Source: Ancylostoma caninum
Taxonomy: Eukaryota; Nematoda; Chromadorea; Rhabditida; Ancylostomatidae
Reading direction: 5' to 3'
Assembly: GCA_037903475.1 (NCBI GenBank)
Contig: JBAJFG010000057.1
Coordinates: 742,770 to 806,769, forward strand
DNA: 64,000 nucleotides
The notes below the pieces were generated by a model, which worked only from the letters and a program-made list of their open reading frames with translations, did no database searches and was not told where the DNA came from. This document shows, piece by piece, positions 21,682 through 34,628 of the stretch (the first letter of the stretch is position 1; each line of letters begins with the position of its first letter). Made by a program: the position numbers and the translations under genes.

Positions 21682-24600
21682 TGCTGGTTAAATTTTCCCG
21701 GATAATCAGTCAATACGTCAGATATCTGATTTATGGGACGTTTTCTTTTCGATTTCAAGCTTTGAATCACTCGATTTCTTTGACTTTATTGGAAGTTCGG
21801 TGGTTGTCTTCATTCACTCTTAGTTTCTTCACTGGCGCTAGTCGCCGTAGTCTGAGCCGCCGCGCGGCAATGGTTTCGATATTGATCGATTCTGGGCGAA
21901 GTATGGCTGATGATTTTGAGCAGATAACATCGGCATAATAGTTCTATCGTCAAAATTTCCATAAGAATAGGCTGGAGTTCAAACATATTACCATACCTTT
22001 GCACAATAACCAACCTTAGAACCTACTTTGCAACCAAATTTAGATCTAAGGTCCTGATTCAGCCACCGTGTTATACGAAGATCCAAATTTCCAGAAGAGT
22101 TGTCAGCAGGGTCAAGCGTAGTGTTAGTAAATATTCGATTCCGAAGCGACCCCCCCCCCTCTTGCAGAAGGGAAAATGTGGCCCCCTCCCAAAACTTTTA
22201 ATTTTTTAAATTTTTTCAGTCATTGTATTTCAACAACTTCCAAAATTACCGAAAGATATTTTTTGAATTAAATTAATTTTCAAAATTAATTTTTCACTTT
22301 TCAATTTTTAATTTTTATTTTTGAAATCTAAGCTTTATCAATGAAACAACCAGATAGATGTCGCACATGTCCATGTCGCACATCTACACACTTATTGTAA
22401 GCAACGGGAGTGACGCAGAAGTCGTAGCCATGTTCAAACAGGTCCAGGGTTCGATCCCCGCCAGAGACTACTTTTTGTAAAATGAAAAAATGTTTGTGAA
22501 GCAGTCGAAAGTCAAGTTTCTATGTGTATGAGCAAAAACAAATTGTGAGGACATTTATTTAAGCTGTGAAAGTCGCGTGTGAGTGGTGTCCTTTCACTCA
22601 GAATTAGAATTTTACACGTGCAGATGTAAGGTTATTTGTCACGAATTTTAAAGGGTTGGCACGTGACCTGGGAAAATGGCTTGAGTCGTTCTGCTATCAG
22701 AGAGATTTGCGCTTTCTGAAGCACATCTTCTTGTTTTAAGAAATTTGGTTTATTACAGTTAAATTTGGGTGGAAATTTGTTGGTAAAAAGCTGGAAAAAT
22801 TGTCATTTTTACCAACGGTTTACCATCGGTTTACCAACGGAATAAAACTCCTCCTAGGTAACTTTGAGAGCTGAAATTTTATGTGCACATAGAGATTGAC
22901 TTCCTCTTTCAGAATCATTTTCAAGGTTTTGTCAACTTTCAAATATACGCTGAAAAAAAGCCATGGAAGAAAAACCTGATTTTTGGCAAGTTTAAGATTG
23001 CGGTGTCAATCTGAGGCAAATAACTTCATGGTTGCTTTGTATGCGGGAGCAGCTTCAATGCACTATAATAGACGAAGAATTGCTCTTTCTTATGCATAGG
23101 GTCGCTTTTTACACAATCTTCTGATTTTGTCAGTAATTGAGTGTCAACACACATCAAATTTAACAAATTTTGCGGTCATGTCTTATGTGGTTTTATCGCT
23201 ATAAAAGAATTTCCAATGAAAGAGAAGCCGTGGAATTTTGCATCCTCATAAGATTTGATTCTGGGGAACCGCTTCCATAGCTCTGGAGCACCATGTAATG
23301 TGCAGAGGTCATAGGACACCATATAGGACACCATATACGGAATTGCATTTTGAGCTGCATATTCACTGGGCCCTACGAGTCGATTTACAACCAAATAAAA
23401 CGTCCAAAAGTAAGGAGAAAGTGGTAACCGTCGATTTTATACTAGTGACTAAAAGAAAAAGAGCATGTTGAAGTGTTTGCAATACTAACATCCTTGCGAG
23501 GAATCGAACTTGGATCTCGGTGATGAAAAACAAACTTCCCTACCTTGCTGTTATCATCTACCCTCTTCAGGCGACCCCTCCCTGCTCCCCTAGAGGCGAC
23601 CCCCCTTGGTAAATTACCACCGTACGCTTGACCCTGGTTGTCAGGAAGGATTCTCCTTAATAAAAATATCTAAAAAGCTATTCAAAAAGGCAAGTTCATC
23701 CGGACCCAGGAGAATTTCTCACGGGGATGAGAGGATTCCACGAGTAGCGAAACACTTTTAGGACAAGAAGCGTCGCACTGGACGTGTTCCCACGCTTGAG
23801 TCGTTTGGCCTACGCAAATGGAGTAGCAGTTCTGAGAATTTCTCACAATTCACTGCGTTCAAATTCTCTAGTGTCTGATGATACTAAGCAGAAGCACCTG
23901 TCGCATTCCAATGAGTCGATAAAAAGTTGTCCACGATTCGCAGTAGTCCTGTGTAAAATGGCTGTCTGAAGGAAAAAAGGCTTCGTTTAGTTAGAAGGGC
24001 TGCTTGACTGACAGCGTCAGGAAAATGGAGAGATATGTCGAAATCTGGATGATTGTTGCGAAGACATCTTGCTCTAATCAGGCCACGTTATTGCGAATGT
24101 GTCGTTTTTGTTTTAACATCTTTCATCTGTGACACCGTTGAAGTGTTAAATATAGGCGTATGATTCCAGGAAAGGCATTTTATCCCCTTATTAGCGGATT
24201 ACTCTATTCATCAGCAAGAAACTTGAAGCAAGCTCGCAACTTTTTGAAACCTCGGAGAGCGTGAGCATGCTTTTTTCGTCCTCCCCTTCTTTTTCATTTT
24301 TTTCCACACCTTTAGACCTACGACATTTTCAATTACTACTTTTTGAGTTCTGAAAGCATTGTCTTTTTGATTCGCTCATCTGTCTAGCAATCCGTAGATT
24401 TTCCCTTTTAGGTCCATTGCTTCGTCTTATGCCTCGCGTGTCTAAAAAGGTATCCAGCAAACCAGAAAATAAACAAGAAAATCGAGCAAACATATAGGAA
24501 TGAGTAATAGCGGAGTTATCCCTGGCAAGTTCAGGCATTGTCGTAACGTTTTTACGACATTCATAGCATTGCTACTAGGGTTACTGGGAACATCGTGAAA

Positions 24601-24932
24601 TTATAACTTTCCATTTGGAGTGCCGCTCCGCTGGCTCGACTCGTAGCTTGTGTAATTCAAAAATTTTGTGGACTCTCTGCGCATAATGCTAGAGTGCGGA
24701 GTTCCATTTCACTTGTATAAATATTTGAACAGAAACTCTCTGAAAACAATGAAATATTTTATTATAACAAGTTGCTGTTCCTTATACCGAACTGTTTAGT
24801 GTACTTGGCCTCTGCTTATTCCGTGAAATCCTCGAAACCCACAACCTTCGATGATGTTGCCTCAACGATGTTTGTCGGGTGCTGGCTGCAACTCTTAAAG
24901 TCTTCTTCTTGACCATCATTCGCTCTTCGTAC
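21682..24932. other. Repeat-rich intergenic with tRNA-like remnants
   Basis: No gene recognised. At about 22395-22475 (+) a B-box-perfect GGTTCGATCCC sits in a tRNA-sized context, and at about 23560-23490 (-) GTTCGATTCC does the same, but in neither case could I fold a full cloverleaf; both look like tRNA-derived remnants. C-rich tracts occur at 22148 and 23570-23605, and 22200-22330 is extremely AT-rich. Confidence 0.45.
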
Positions 24933-25347
24933 TTAAAGGCAGGGGTCCACCTCATTTTCGTAGTTGAGCTAACAGCAGATTCTGCATCTACTCGGCGCGA
25001 TGGTTCCAACGGTATACATAAATTGTCTCAGAATAGTCTATAAACCCGTCTTCCAGGACGGGGTCTGTAACAGTTTGCCAACTCGAGTTGACGTGTGAAG
25101 CCGTTGATCTTATCGATTGGACACGCCAAGACTCGTTGACCGACGCGGCAGCCGTGGCGGGCAGCCAGCACAGCTTGGAGCGATCCGCCTCCGGGCTCCA
25201 AATTTTTATCCAGTTCGAGCCTTTCAAAAATGGGGATTTCGTCGCTTCTGTGCCTGTTGATGTACATCCCAGGGATCAACATGATGAGAAGGTCTAGGAT
25301 ATGGTGGTAAATCCAACAGGCAGAACGAGGTGGCCCTCTGCCTTTAA
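24933..25347. mobile_element. TTAA-ended MITE, copy A
   Basis: Starts TTAAAGGCAGGGGTCCACCT and ends with the complement of TTAAAGGCAGAGGGCCACCT. The interior (24970-25205) matches copy B at 39366-39795 with blocks CAGATTCTGCATCT, ATACATAAATTGTCTC and AGCCAGCACAGCTTGGAGCG. TTAA at both edges is what a piggyBac-type target duplication would leave. No coding capacity. Confidence 0.85.
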
Positions 25348-28300
25348 CGAGACTTCGGCTATCTTTACACTTTCTCTCAATTTTTCAGCTCTAGGAGGAG
25401 CGATATTTTGATGGCTCCAAATGGATAGACTTCATCTGTAAACCTTTCAGAACTGGAAGATTTCACCCTCCTTCCTACTATGCTGTGATTCACCACATCT
25501 GGCATTCGCCAGTAAATAAAACGCCGTTCACGACGAGTGGTCGAAGCTTTTTAAATGACGACGTAAAGCAAACACATGCCTGTGAGCGCTGTATCTCACA
25601 TGCGAATTGCAGCGTGACTGAAGAAAAAACAGGAACCTAGAGCACTAGGGTTTCTTAGTGGGAGATCCTAAAAACTGGTCAACTTCCCAGCATAAACATC
25701 CTCCCTCATCACAAAATACACTGAACATTGATGCAGTGGACTAATTTGCAAATTCGAGGAGGTACAGCAGCGCAACCGTGATGAGATTTAGTAAGACCAT
25801 CAAATCATTATTTAAAAAAAAAACGCTCAAGTACAGGGAACTCAGAACGGCCATGTGTGGGTACCGCGGCGCGGCATGGCACTCGGGTTTTGTGCTGCTG
25901 GCAGAAGCAGATAAGCAGGGCCAGATGCAGTGCCAATTTGTCTCTGCTCAAGGGAGCAGCGCCGCAGTCCCGCCCTTGCACATGGCCGTTTGTTACTCCC
26001 TGTAGCAATTAACAAACATCAGGCAAAACAAGATAGTGATTCCAGCTCGGAGCACAGTCGCGGTGCCGTATACGCTCAAGGCTGCGAACTCGTTAACTCT
26101 ATTTACGCTCGCTGTACATAAAATTGCACATTGCTAGAGCTACGAACAGGGACGTGAGTAACAAAAAAATTTGATTTCCTTAAATCGTAAACCGTAAATT
26201 TCCAAAACCGCCGTAAATCGTAAATCGTAACTGAAGGCCCGAGTACCATTGATGAAATCCATAAATTTCAACTCGTTATATAACGAAGGCATTCTCAAAG
26301 CGCTCCAGCGTATTCACGTTGAGATCGCTCCTCATACAACTACCATATCTTGTCGTTAGGCTGACAACGTTATGATGGAGGAACAAGCCCCATATCCCTT
26401 CTGGAATAATTTTTTCCGGCACATCTTCACGTCGTTCCCCTTCAAAATGCTCTGCAACTCAACGCCGACCGTAATGTTGTCTAAAGATGCTGTTTTTTCG
26501 GTAGAGAATGCGGACATGAGTTAACTGTTTCTTAGTGAGTGCGGTCAAGCTGCAGTTACTTTCTTAGCCACGTAATGATTTGCACTCTGAAATACTGCTT
26601 GAAAGGCTTAGTTCTCCATTCTAATGGGGTTTCAAATGAGCGCTAGTAGCGATGAGGATCTTCTGCCTTAATATAATGTGTCTGCTGCACATTAATCCTT
26701 TGACGACCGCGCCGCTTTCTGCATGCACCTTTTTGTTCCAGTCTCTGGTCTTTCTACATCGTCACTAATTTCGACAAATATTCCGTTATCGATCTTCATC
26801 TGGTCATATTCATTTCCTGATACCCGTAGATTGATTTCTTTGAAGATTCAAGAGAGTACTGAATATGAGTCATTGGCCAGACTCTACTATACAACGAAAG
26901 GTGCGGCTCTAGCTGAACTGGGCTAGCTTTTATCGTTGAGGTTACCAGTGGTAATCGCGTCTGCCCCTTAAATTTATGCTCTGATTGCTCTGACTTGTTG
27001 TCAAAGAGTTGAAGATGATGCTCGTTCATGAAATTCGTGACTCCGAATCAAAGTTCCTGTAGTGATAAATACTGTTAGTGTTTTACAAAAATTAAACAAA
27101 CACAAAGAATGATGGTACCATGGTGTTATTGAGTTTGATAACCATTGTGAAAAAAAAATCAAGGAGATTGCAGTTAGGAACGCGGCTGGCTCGGGCCTAA
27201 GGCATAGCTTGCAGCGCCGCTAAGTATCCAAACCCAAATATCCATTGAAACTGGCTGCGTGACAAGAGGTATGCTGCTGGTCTGCGATTGGTCGATCCAC
27301 GTGCACGCCGCGGCTGCAGCTTTCGAGGGTACGAGCAGTTCTGCGTGGATATGGACAATTTTTCCGAGCTTGAGTGGGGCAGATTAGTATCATCGGAACC
27401 TACAAATTGTGAAGAGGTAGCCACCGATGTTATTTAGTGCGTAGAATTTGAGAAAACACCCCGAACGTGAAAAGCGCATGCCTCCGGCGCGGTCGCGTCG
27501 CGGCGTACGTCTTGACCGCCAGCCATTGAAACCGCTTTTAATGTGGATAAATCCTGCTCTTTCTTTCTCCTCTAAATTAATTCAATCCTCTCCAACATTA
27601 CTATTATAAAAAAGCTTAGTTTTTAGGATTTATTAGCTTATAGATTTTTTTCAACTTTTTACTCACATTTTTAATTTTTTGAAGAGTTGTTTCTGAACGG
27701 TCCTCCTTCTATGTACTGAGGAGCCTCAAGGTGTCTAGAAACAGGCGGAGTGAAACATTTGCTTCAACGCTCTTCTTGTGATTTTTCCTAACCATTCTAT
27801 TAGAAATTAACCAAAATGTTTATCGTGGTCAAATCCTATGTACGTGATCAGAGCGTCTTTCATTCCATAGGACATTCAAAGTTAGAGAAGGAGATACATC
27901 AACCCATTTTGCGAGAAGAATGGGCCAGATACGTTCTCTCTGTCTAAAAAGAGTTGGATTCAGGGTTCATTAACAGCTTTTCTTCGGAGAATTTATTGCA
28001 ATGGTTCGTGCATCTCTCAGTTGCACGTGCAGCGGGAAGCTGGCAAGCATGAACATCTTGTGCTTTCGGCAAATTTCAGGCTTTTGATGGATGGCCGTTA
28101 TGTGAGCTGTAAAACATGCGCGGAAGCTCCCTGCTTCCCGCTGCTAATTATTTCTGGAACATTGGAGTTTTTATAGTTGTTTTCATGATTAAAAGATGGT
28201 TTTGCATTCCCTTCCAGTATGGGAAGGGCTTGGATTTTGTCTCTCAGTTATAGAATAACCATGGATAGACGTTGATACAAAAAAATCTCATTAATTCGTC

Positions 28301-28385
28301 GTTTCCTTCATCAGCTAAGAGGCTGACTCAGTTAGTTTTATGGTCTCCGACGTCATTCGCTCAGGATTTCGTCGCTATCTGCTAG
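25348..28385. other. Intergenic, no gene recognised
   Basis: Scattered short frames on both strands, overlapping one another and without motifs. Around 26190-26240 there is a short local repetition of CGTAAA-type words. Nothing else can be supported. Confidence 0.4.
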
Positions 28386-28583
28386 CTATTCGAGCCAGTA
28401 AGAATCCGTGAAATCCATGGGGTTCGCCTTGAACCGCGAATGCTCTCCTGTGTCCACCCGCACATCACCTGCGATAGCTGCTTGTGATTTTTCCGTGTTT
28501 TCTCGGGCGATTTGCTCCAGGCGCCTCGTTGAGGATGCCACTCTCTCCCTCCTCCCAAGTCCCGCCCCAACAGCCCTCATCAT
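28386..28583 (-). CDS. Weak candidate 3' coding exon, unknown product
   Basis: A 65-codon minus-strand frame with unusually protein-like composition: arginine-rich start (GLGRRERVASSTRRLEQIAR), a polar middle and an acidic end (NPMDFTDSYWLE) before a stop. GC content is well above the flanks. It could be the last exon of a gene continuing upstream (toward 28700-29400), but I found no convincing partner exon; the nearest AG upstream is a poor acceptor. The opposite strand is also open across most of it, which lowers confidence. Function unknown. Confidence 0.3.
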   Translation of the reverse strand: MMRAVGAGLGRRERVASSTRRLEQIARENTEKSQAAIAGDVRVDTGEHSRFKANPMDFTDSYWLE

Positions 28584-28599
28584 TGATCGGTCGTCTTGA

Positions 28600-31500
28600 A
28601 ATCAGGTTACATAGCCTCTTATAACTCTGTCTGCACCCCTTCAGGATGGTTTCGTCTCATCCATGGTCATTTCACCTTTCGGCTTCCCCGCATATGATCT
28701 TTTCAGCGTTGCTCTCTATCAATTTATAATTGAAACTTACCATAATTCAGAAAAAAAGTCATTTTTCCTCTCTCAGCAAAAAAAGCCATGTCTTTTGAGT
28801 GCACATATTCCGTATCAAACATTCCTGCGAAAATCCATGGAAGCTATCTGAGCGCTGGAAAACTCGCAGCAATTGTCATGTCGCAGGAACAGCCAACATT
28901 TGTCACTGCCAGTAAATCAATCCAAGATGCTCCCATTCGCATTTTTCTTACCAATCCCCGTCAAACTACATTTTTCCATGGCAGAAACGTGCTTTCCTCT
29001 CCAATGCAGCTTTTATGTTCCATTTTTGCCGGCTCTGCAAAATTGAATCAGAACGTGGAAAAGGATTGAAAGACAAGTCCAGCTTTTTCTGTCCTTTCTC
29101 CTACGTGCTTGCCGGGATTTTGGAAACAAATGCCACTGAAAGGAAATAGACCAGAACTCTGCTTCTCCCACTTCAATACCTCATTTTGGAATCTCGGGCG
29201 GAAAATGAAAAGAAAGAAAACGTCTGGAGCAGATGGAAGTGGGCAGATTCATTTGCATATCCACAGCTTCACCTATGGAAGTCCAATAGCAAAGAGAGGG
29301 ATCCAGGGATTATTCCATTTTCCGAGTAGGAAGAAAAAGGTAAAGAGTACTCCTTTTACTATTCACATTTTGCACACTTCCTTATTTTTTCCGTAACCCT
29401 GAGGAGTCCCATTTACCTTTTCAGATTACTTTACTGTCTCTCTTTTTACTTGAATTAGTGAGTTTGTTTAATCTTTATAGAAACGAGTAAAGAAACTTTC
29501 TCCTGGTGTTTAATTGGACCAAATCCTCCAGCTCCGGATATCAATTTTTTGATTTTCTTATTGAAGTCTAAATAACTAAAAATTTGTGCTCCATTCAATT
29601 ATATAATTCAGATTTATAATACAATTGTGGGAAACCCAGATGCATTCTCTCGACTGTCAATATCTTTTTAAACTCATTATTTGTTTATTCTTATATGTAT
29701 TATGGTGTTGTTATGTTTATATCAAGAAAGTAAAGCTGAATTAAACTTGAAACCTAACTCCGTGTCTGAAGGGGCAGATATTTGTAGTGACGCTTCAAAA
29801 CATTCTAGTCTACATACACATACTAGAAATAAATTGAAGTTTATCTCCAAAAAGCTTTTGTGTCATTAGTGCAATGAGTTTATTTCTGTATGCTTTACTC
29901 GATGTTACTTGATTAGGTCATGTCATGTCATTGTCTTTTTCACGTCTACCTTAAGTGGGGTAATAAATAATAAAATAATAATAATAATAAAGTTTACTAC
30001 TGTTCGCCAACTCACTGCTGAACGCGGAAGTTCTTGCCCTTTATCAAAGCCTCTTTGTTCCGTGCCGTGGTCTTCGAGACCTCTTGAGCGTTTTTGAAGT
30101 TGGTGGTTCGCACGGCTATTCTTCCCCTTTGACATGCTCTGGTAATGGAAAATTCGTGCTTCTTGATGTGGATACACAAAACGTGCAAACATTGAATGGC
30201 TTGAATTTTTTCGGCGAGATTCAAACTTTCTCTCTCTTTTAGACATCCGGTTTTGTGCTTGCCCCGTTATACATACATCACATTGGGGAAGCATTATCTA
30301 GAATTATCTTTTTTTACGAGGTACCCATAAATTTTACACAACATAGAAAATAGAAGTGCTTACATGAGATTTTCATCCTCATGATATTACGTGGTTCAAT
30401 CCCAAATACATAGTCCACTTAGGATCGATACCAGTTCGAAACAAAACTAACAAGAATCCTTCTGAGTATGTATATTCTTGAGTAAAATCTTCGTGAGGCC
30501 AAAATCGTTTAATAATTTAATCAATTTGAATGGGAGTTGGCTAAGGCTTAATCTTTCTTCTTCTCTTTCATGCTTCCATTTTTTGACAAGTTTCTTCAAT
30601 TATTTTTTTAATTAATTATGCTTTATTTGATTTACTCTTGATTAGATGTCTCCCTATTTCACTGCAATTTTATACTACAAAAGGAAGAGTTTGCTTCCAT
30701 CATGGGTATTTTATAGAATCTCGCTTTAAAGGCAACGTCTCGGCTCAAAATTATTTTCAAGATTGTTATATCGAAAAAATATTCAGGGAATGCTATTCAC
30801 ACTGCTGCTCGTGACTCATTACAAAACTGCTGAAAAACGCGTTTTTTGAGGCCTTCGTTTATGGAGAACTCGGTATGCCCATTGAGACATCTACCACAAG
30901 GATGTGCGGCAGAAGATATCAAATGATAGCTTCTTGCGACTCCTTATGGCAGTTGTCTGGGCTTTCGAAATTTTCCACAAACGAGGGGCTTAAAAAGATA
31001 CCTTCTTTTCCTCAGCGACCCTGAAGAGACCCTGAAGCTAACATATTTGTTCAGGAGCACAGCGATAACCTACTCAGTGGCGAATGGCGTGTTAGTTGAG
31101 CATAACAGCACATTGAAGAGTTGATTTCGAAAAAAAAAAAGTCTGGCTGTTCAGAGAAGAAAGAGCGGCACAGCTCCGAGAGAAGGAGAAGAACAGTAGG
31201 ATTTTCTGTTCTTTTTGTGTTCAAAGTTCCCAAATAGTACATTTTTTCTCGCGAAAACAGACGAATGGGAAGGTATTGTTATTGTTAAGAGTTGTTTTGA
31301 TTCGGGCATGTGCTTATGGTGAGTAGGTCATTAGCGAACTCGCTTTTTACTCTACTCAAGAAGCGAATGTTCAGTCAGGTGATATAAGGAGCTAAAAAGC
31401 TATGCCAGTGCTGGATGACTTCTTTCCTCGGCTTTTGGTCAGTGGGCGACGGAGAGTGCAAGTCTGACGTGCGTATTCGCCTGAGTGAACTTGTGGAAGA

Positions 31501-31702
31501 GAGCAGTAGGACTCTATGCGAAAAGGCAAAAAGATAGGCGCCTTTTAAAAAAAACGTCTACTAGCCATGCCAGGAAACAATGGCGGCAATACGCTCGAAA
31601 GCTTCAGAAAAGCGTTCTTGGTGGAGAAATATGAACCAACATCCAAGAACAACCTCTATTTTCGTGGCTTTTCTATTTTCTCTAGTTCTGTTTTCTAAGG
31701 GT
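28600..31702. other. Intergenic, low complexity in part
   Basis: Includes an AATAAT/TAA microsatellite at about 29960-29993. A basic minus-strand frame at 30012-30224 ends in KNFRVQQ but has no recognised domain. No other supportable feature. Confidence 0.4.
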
Positions 31703-32785
31703 TTACTTGAAAAATCGAATCTTTGCTAGAAATCTATTTGTTGTCAATACAGCGTTGGTCACTCCATCCACAAATCTTTTCTTCTTCATTATTTCTGTTG
31801 AAGTAATCCAGTCCATATCAGCTAAATAAACTACGGCTTGGGATTCAAAGAACACAAGACAATTCGAAGAAAAAGTAGAAGTATCTCCCGATAGAAGAGA
31901 ATTACTGAGGCTAAGCAGGAGTTGAATACAGAAATTCTTTCGGGATGACCTGCCAAAAAGACATGCGGCCACCTGAAAAAATTCAAGAAAATTAGGGAAG
32001 CTACATACCATGATAATTTTGGATCCCTGGGAATAAGCTTCCGAAAAAATTACAGTTCAAATAACGGATTAAAAATGAACCAAGTAGTTTTAATAAATAT
32101 AATATTTTATATTGGTAGTTTTAATTTAATGGTTTAAAAATAAAACAATAGTTTTTTGAAAACGATAGAGTATGCACATAGCTATTTGAAGTTGGCCCAC
32201 ACTTCTTCCAGAAAGTAACACTTGCCAGGAGAAACAGGGTGAGAAAAATGTTCGAAAAAAAGCCTCTGGAAAAGTCCATTTCCTCTGAGAATGATGTCAT
32301 ACGAAATACGGGAAATTAACTTTTATCGCATGCCCTGGAACCAGCTTGACAAAGTCTCTCAACTTACATCTAAAATCTTCTTGCTCGAAGCTCGTAAAAA
32401 ATTCTTTGAGCGAAATCAATGGATGTTTCGTTGTAATGCTCTTCGACTGCGAATTTAGCCAGAACGTGCGTGCCAAATCTAGAGAAATAGAAAACCATAA
32501 GAGAAAGTATGATTTTCTGACCGCTCTGAGGGCGTTAATTTTGATTAATTTCCACAGTTTGCCACACCAATTGCTAGTGCTTTCAAATAAAACGGCTTCC
32601 GAACAGCGGCCATCACCACAGGCGTCCTTCCATTCTCCGCACTTCATATCCATTACTGAGTTTTTTTTTCTACATTTGTATGTGGTTATCAAACAGATGT
32701 AGATAAACAAAAGTTCAAAACCAACCTTACAATATGGGAAGGCAAACAGGCTAGTGATGTGGATTGTCTCGTAATGATGGTCCAT
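31703..32785 (-). CDS. Weak candidate gene, two long minus-strand frames
   Basis: Two long frames on the same strand: 32785-32297 (162 codons, with CGEWKDACGDGRC and a hydrophobic SYFLLWFSISLDLA stretch) and 32011-31703 (102 codons, with DMDWITSTEIMKKKRF). A splice acceptor-like TTTTTTCAG precedes VAACLFGRSS in the second. In the first, the stretch around 32720-32660 could be a short intron, but the donor and acceptor phases do not match simply. I recognise no family. A long frame on the plus strand (32346-32702) overlaps the first, so chance cannot be excluded. Confidence 0.25.
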
Positions 32786-34628
32786 TTTGGTTAATGCTCA
32801 GAAGTCTTCCTTTCTTTTGTCTATGCACCTCAAAGAATCCAAAGCTATGAGCATTATTCCATAACATCATTCTTCTCCTTCATATTCACTTCTCGTTGTG
32901 TCTTATTTCTAAGCGTCTTCAAGGTCAGGGAGTTTTATGCAAAGGTTTACAACGTCTTTCGGGGAGACCGTGTAGATTATTTTTAACAGCCATATTTTGA
33001 GGTGCTACGCCGAACTTCGGTGCCTACAAGCTGCAGTTAATCTTTGTTTTGACGTATCGAAAATGAATATGATTTGTTATGAAGATTTGTCGCGAATGCC
33101 AACTGCTTTCACACTAACCACCCCCACATCCGAGGTGTTTTGTACACTGCTGCGATTGCATTCAACGTTTCTAGCAACATATCGCATTCTTTTCCAGAAA
33201 AAAAAATTCGCGTCGATGTCTACATATCGTCGAAACTTGCACGTCGCATACTCATATCACTCTTTTCAGAAAGTGATTCTGCGCGAAGTTTTACGAATAT
33301 TCAAGTCCACAACTGCAAGAAGAGTGGGACTGAGAAAATCGCCCTCTGACTCAATTTAAGAGTAAGTTGAGGCTATTTATTTTGTGTGAGTTGGGCGAAC
33401 TTGATACCGTGTGAGCAAAAGCAAAAATGAAATGCCCAATTAATCGAAAAATTCCAAAAACATGATATTGAAGCAATGTATAATATAGAAATTTGAAAGA
33501 AATTTTTACGCCGCCTCCAACCTCTTAACTCAGGAAACCTAGGAACCATGATTTGCATCGGTGTGCGTGGGTATTGCATGGGGCTAGGAAATCGTGGGTT
33601 TTCCGTGGGTTTTGCACCAAATTTGCACTGGATTCAAAGATGCATAGATTCTACATACATGGATGGGTTTTGTATGAATTTGACTATTACTGGTATAGAA
33701 CAATTTACAAAAATTTTTTGTTTTAAAAAATCGTTTTAAAACTGGTTTTAACAAATCGTGTTTTGCACCAGCACACATGTCTTAATCGTGTAATTTGCAT
33801 CGCTCAACTTCATGCAAAAGACGGTTTCTAGGTTTCATGAGAAGGCATGAACCCTCATTTTGAACGAATATGGCTATTGCTCCCTCGTGTCGGAACCGTA
33901 GAATATTTCCGCGTTCTTACCAGCTTTAGCCTTTTTCTTTTCCCACAGTGAGTGCTCACTTCATAGCCACTGAAATTACAAAGTTCTCTTTATGGTTGTC
34001 ATTCACGAAGTAATATGGAATTCGGAGCAATTTTACATAGATAGTAATTTTTGAAGAATTGCAGGAAAATTAGTAAGTCGAGATTTAAAAGTCGTGAGTT
34101 CTAATAATGTTCATTACAGGTACCCAAACAGGTACTGTAGATGACAAACGTTCCGTCCACGACTGCGTCAATCCTCAGCCCTATTTATACCTAAAAAATT
34201 CCCATATGTTTGCGAAAATGCGGCACGATGGCGATAAATAACAGCGCTTGTTTTCTAATTAAACTTATCTGGGGTATGTCCAGCGATGTTCAAATCCTTG
34301 AGCAATTTCCCCAATGAAGTTGGAACTCATACAGCCTTCTTGTCAAGTTGGGAACGCGTATATAGAACACCATCTGTTTTTGACAACTTCAGAAAGTCAA
34401 CAAAACTGGGGTAAAAGTTCTCAAAAAAAAGGTCTCAAATATGTCCGCTGAGAAGACCAAGCAATTCCTAAGAAGCTACTGCTCCCCGTCCTGTACAATT
34501 GATTAATTTTTTTATTTCATGGCCTCCATGTGCTTACTCGTCTACCTTCAGTTCCTACTCCCATCTATACTGCTTTCTTTACCTCCTTCCAAGAGGAACT
34601 TTTAAGGTCCTCTTCCACCCCATCGACG
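32786..34628. other. Intergenic upstream of MOLO1 gene
   Basis: No gene recognised. Overlapping plus-strand frames at 32997-33359 lack motifs. The promoter of the MOLO1 gene should lie toward the right edge; no specific element is visible. Confidence 0.4.

Noticed and set aside
22395..22475. tRNA gene
   Set aside because: The B-box is good, but the T-stem has mismatches, no convincing A-box or acceptor stem could be paired.
23490..23560. tRNA gene on the minus strand
   Set aside because: Only the TTCGATT loop is convincing; the stems do not pair. Probably a tRNA-derived remnant.
22148..23605. One transposon bounded by C-rich ends
   Set aside because: The C-rich words are in the same orientation and the flanking bases do not form terminal repeats.
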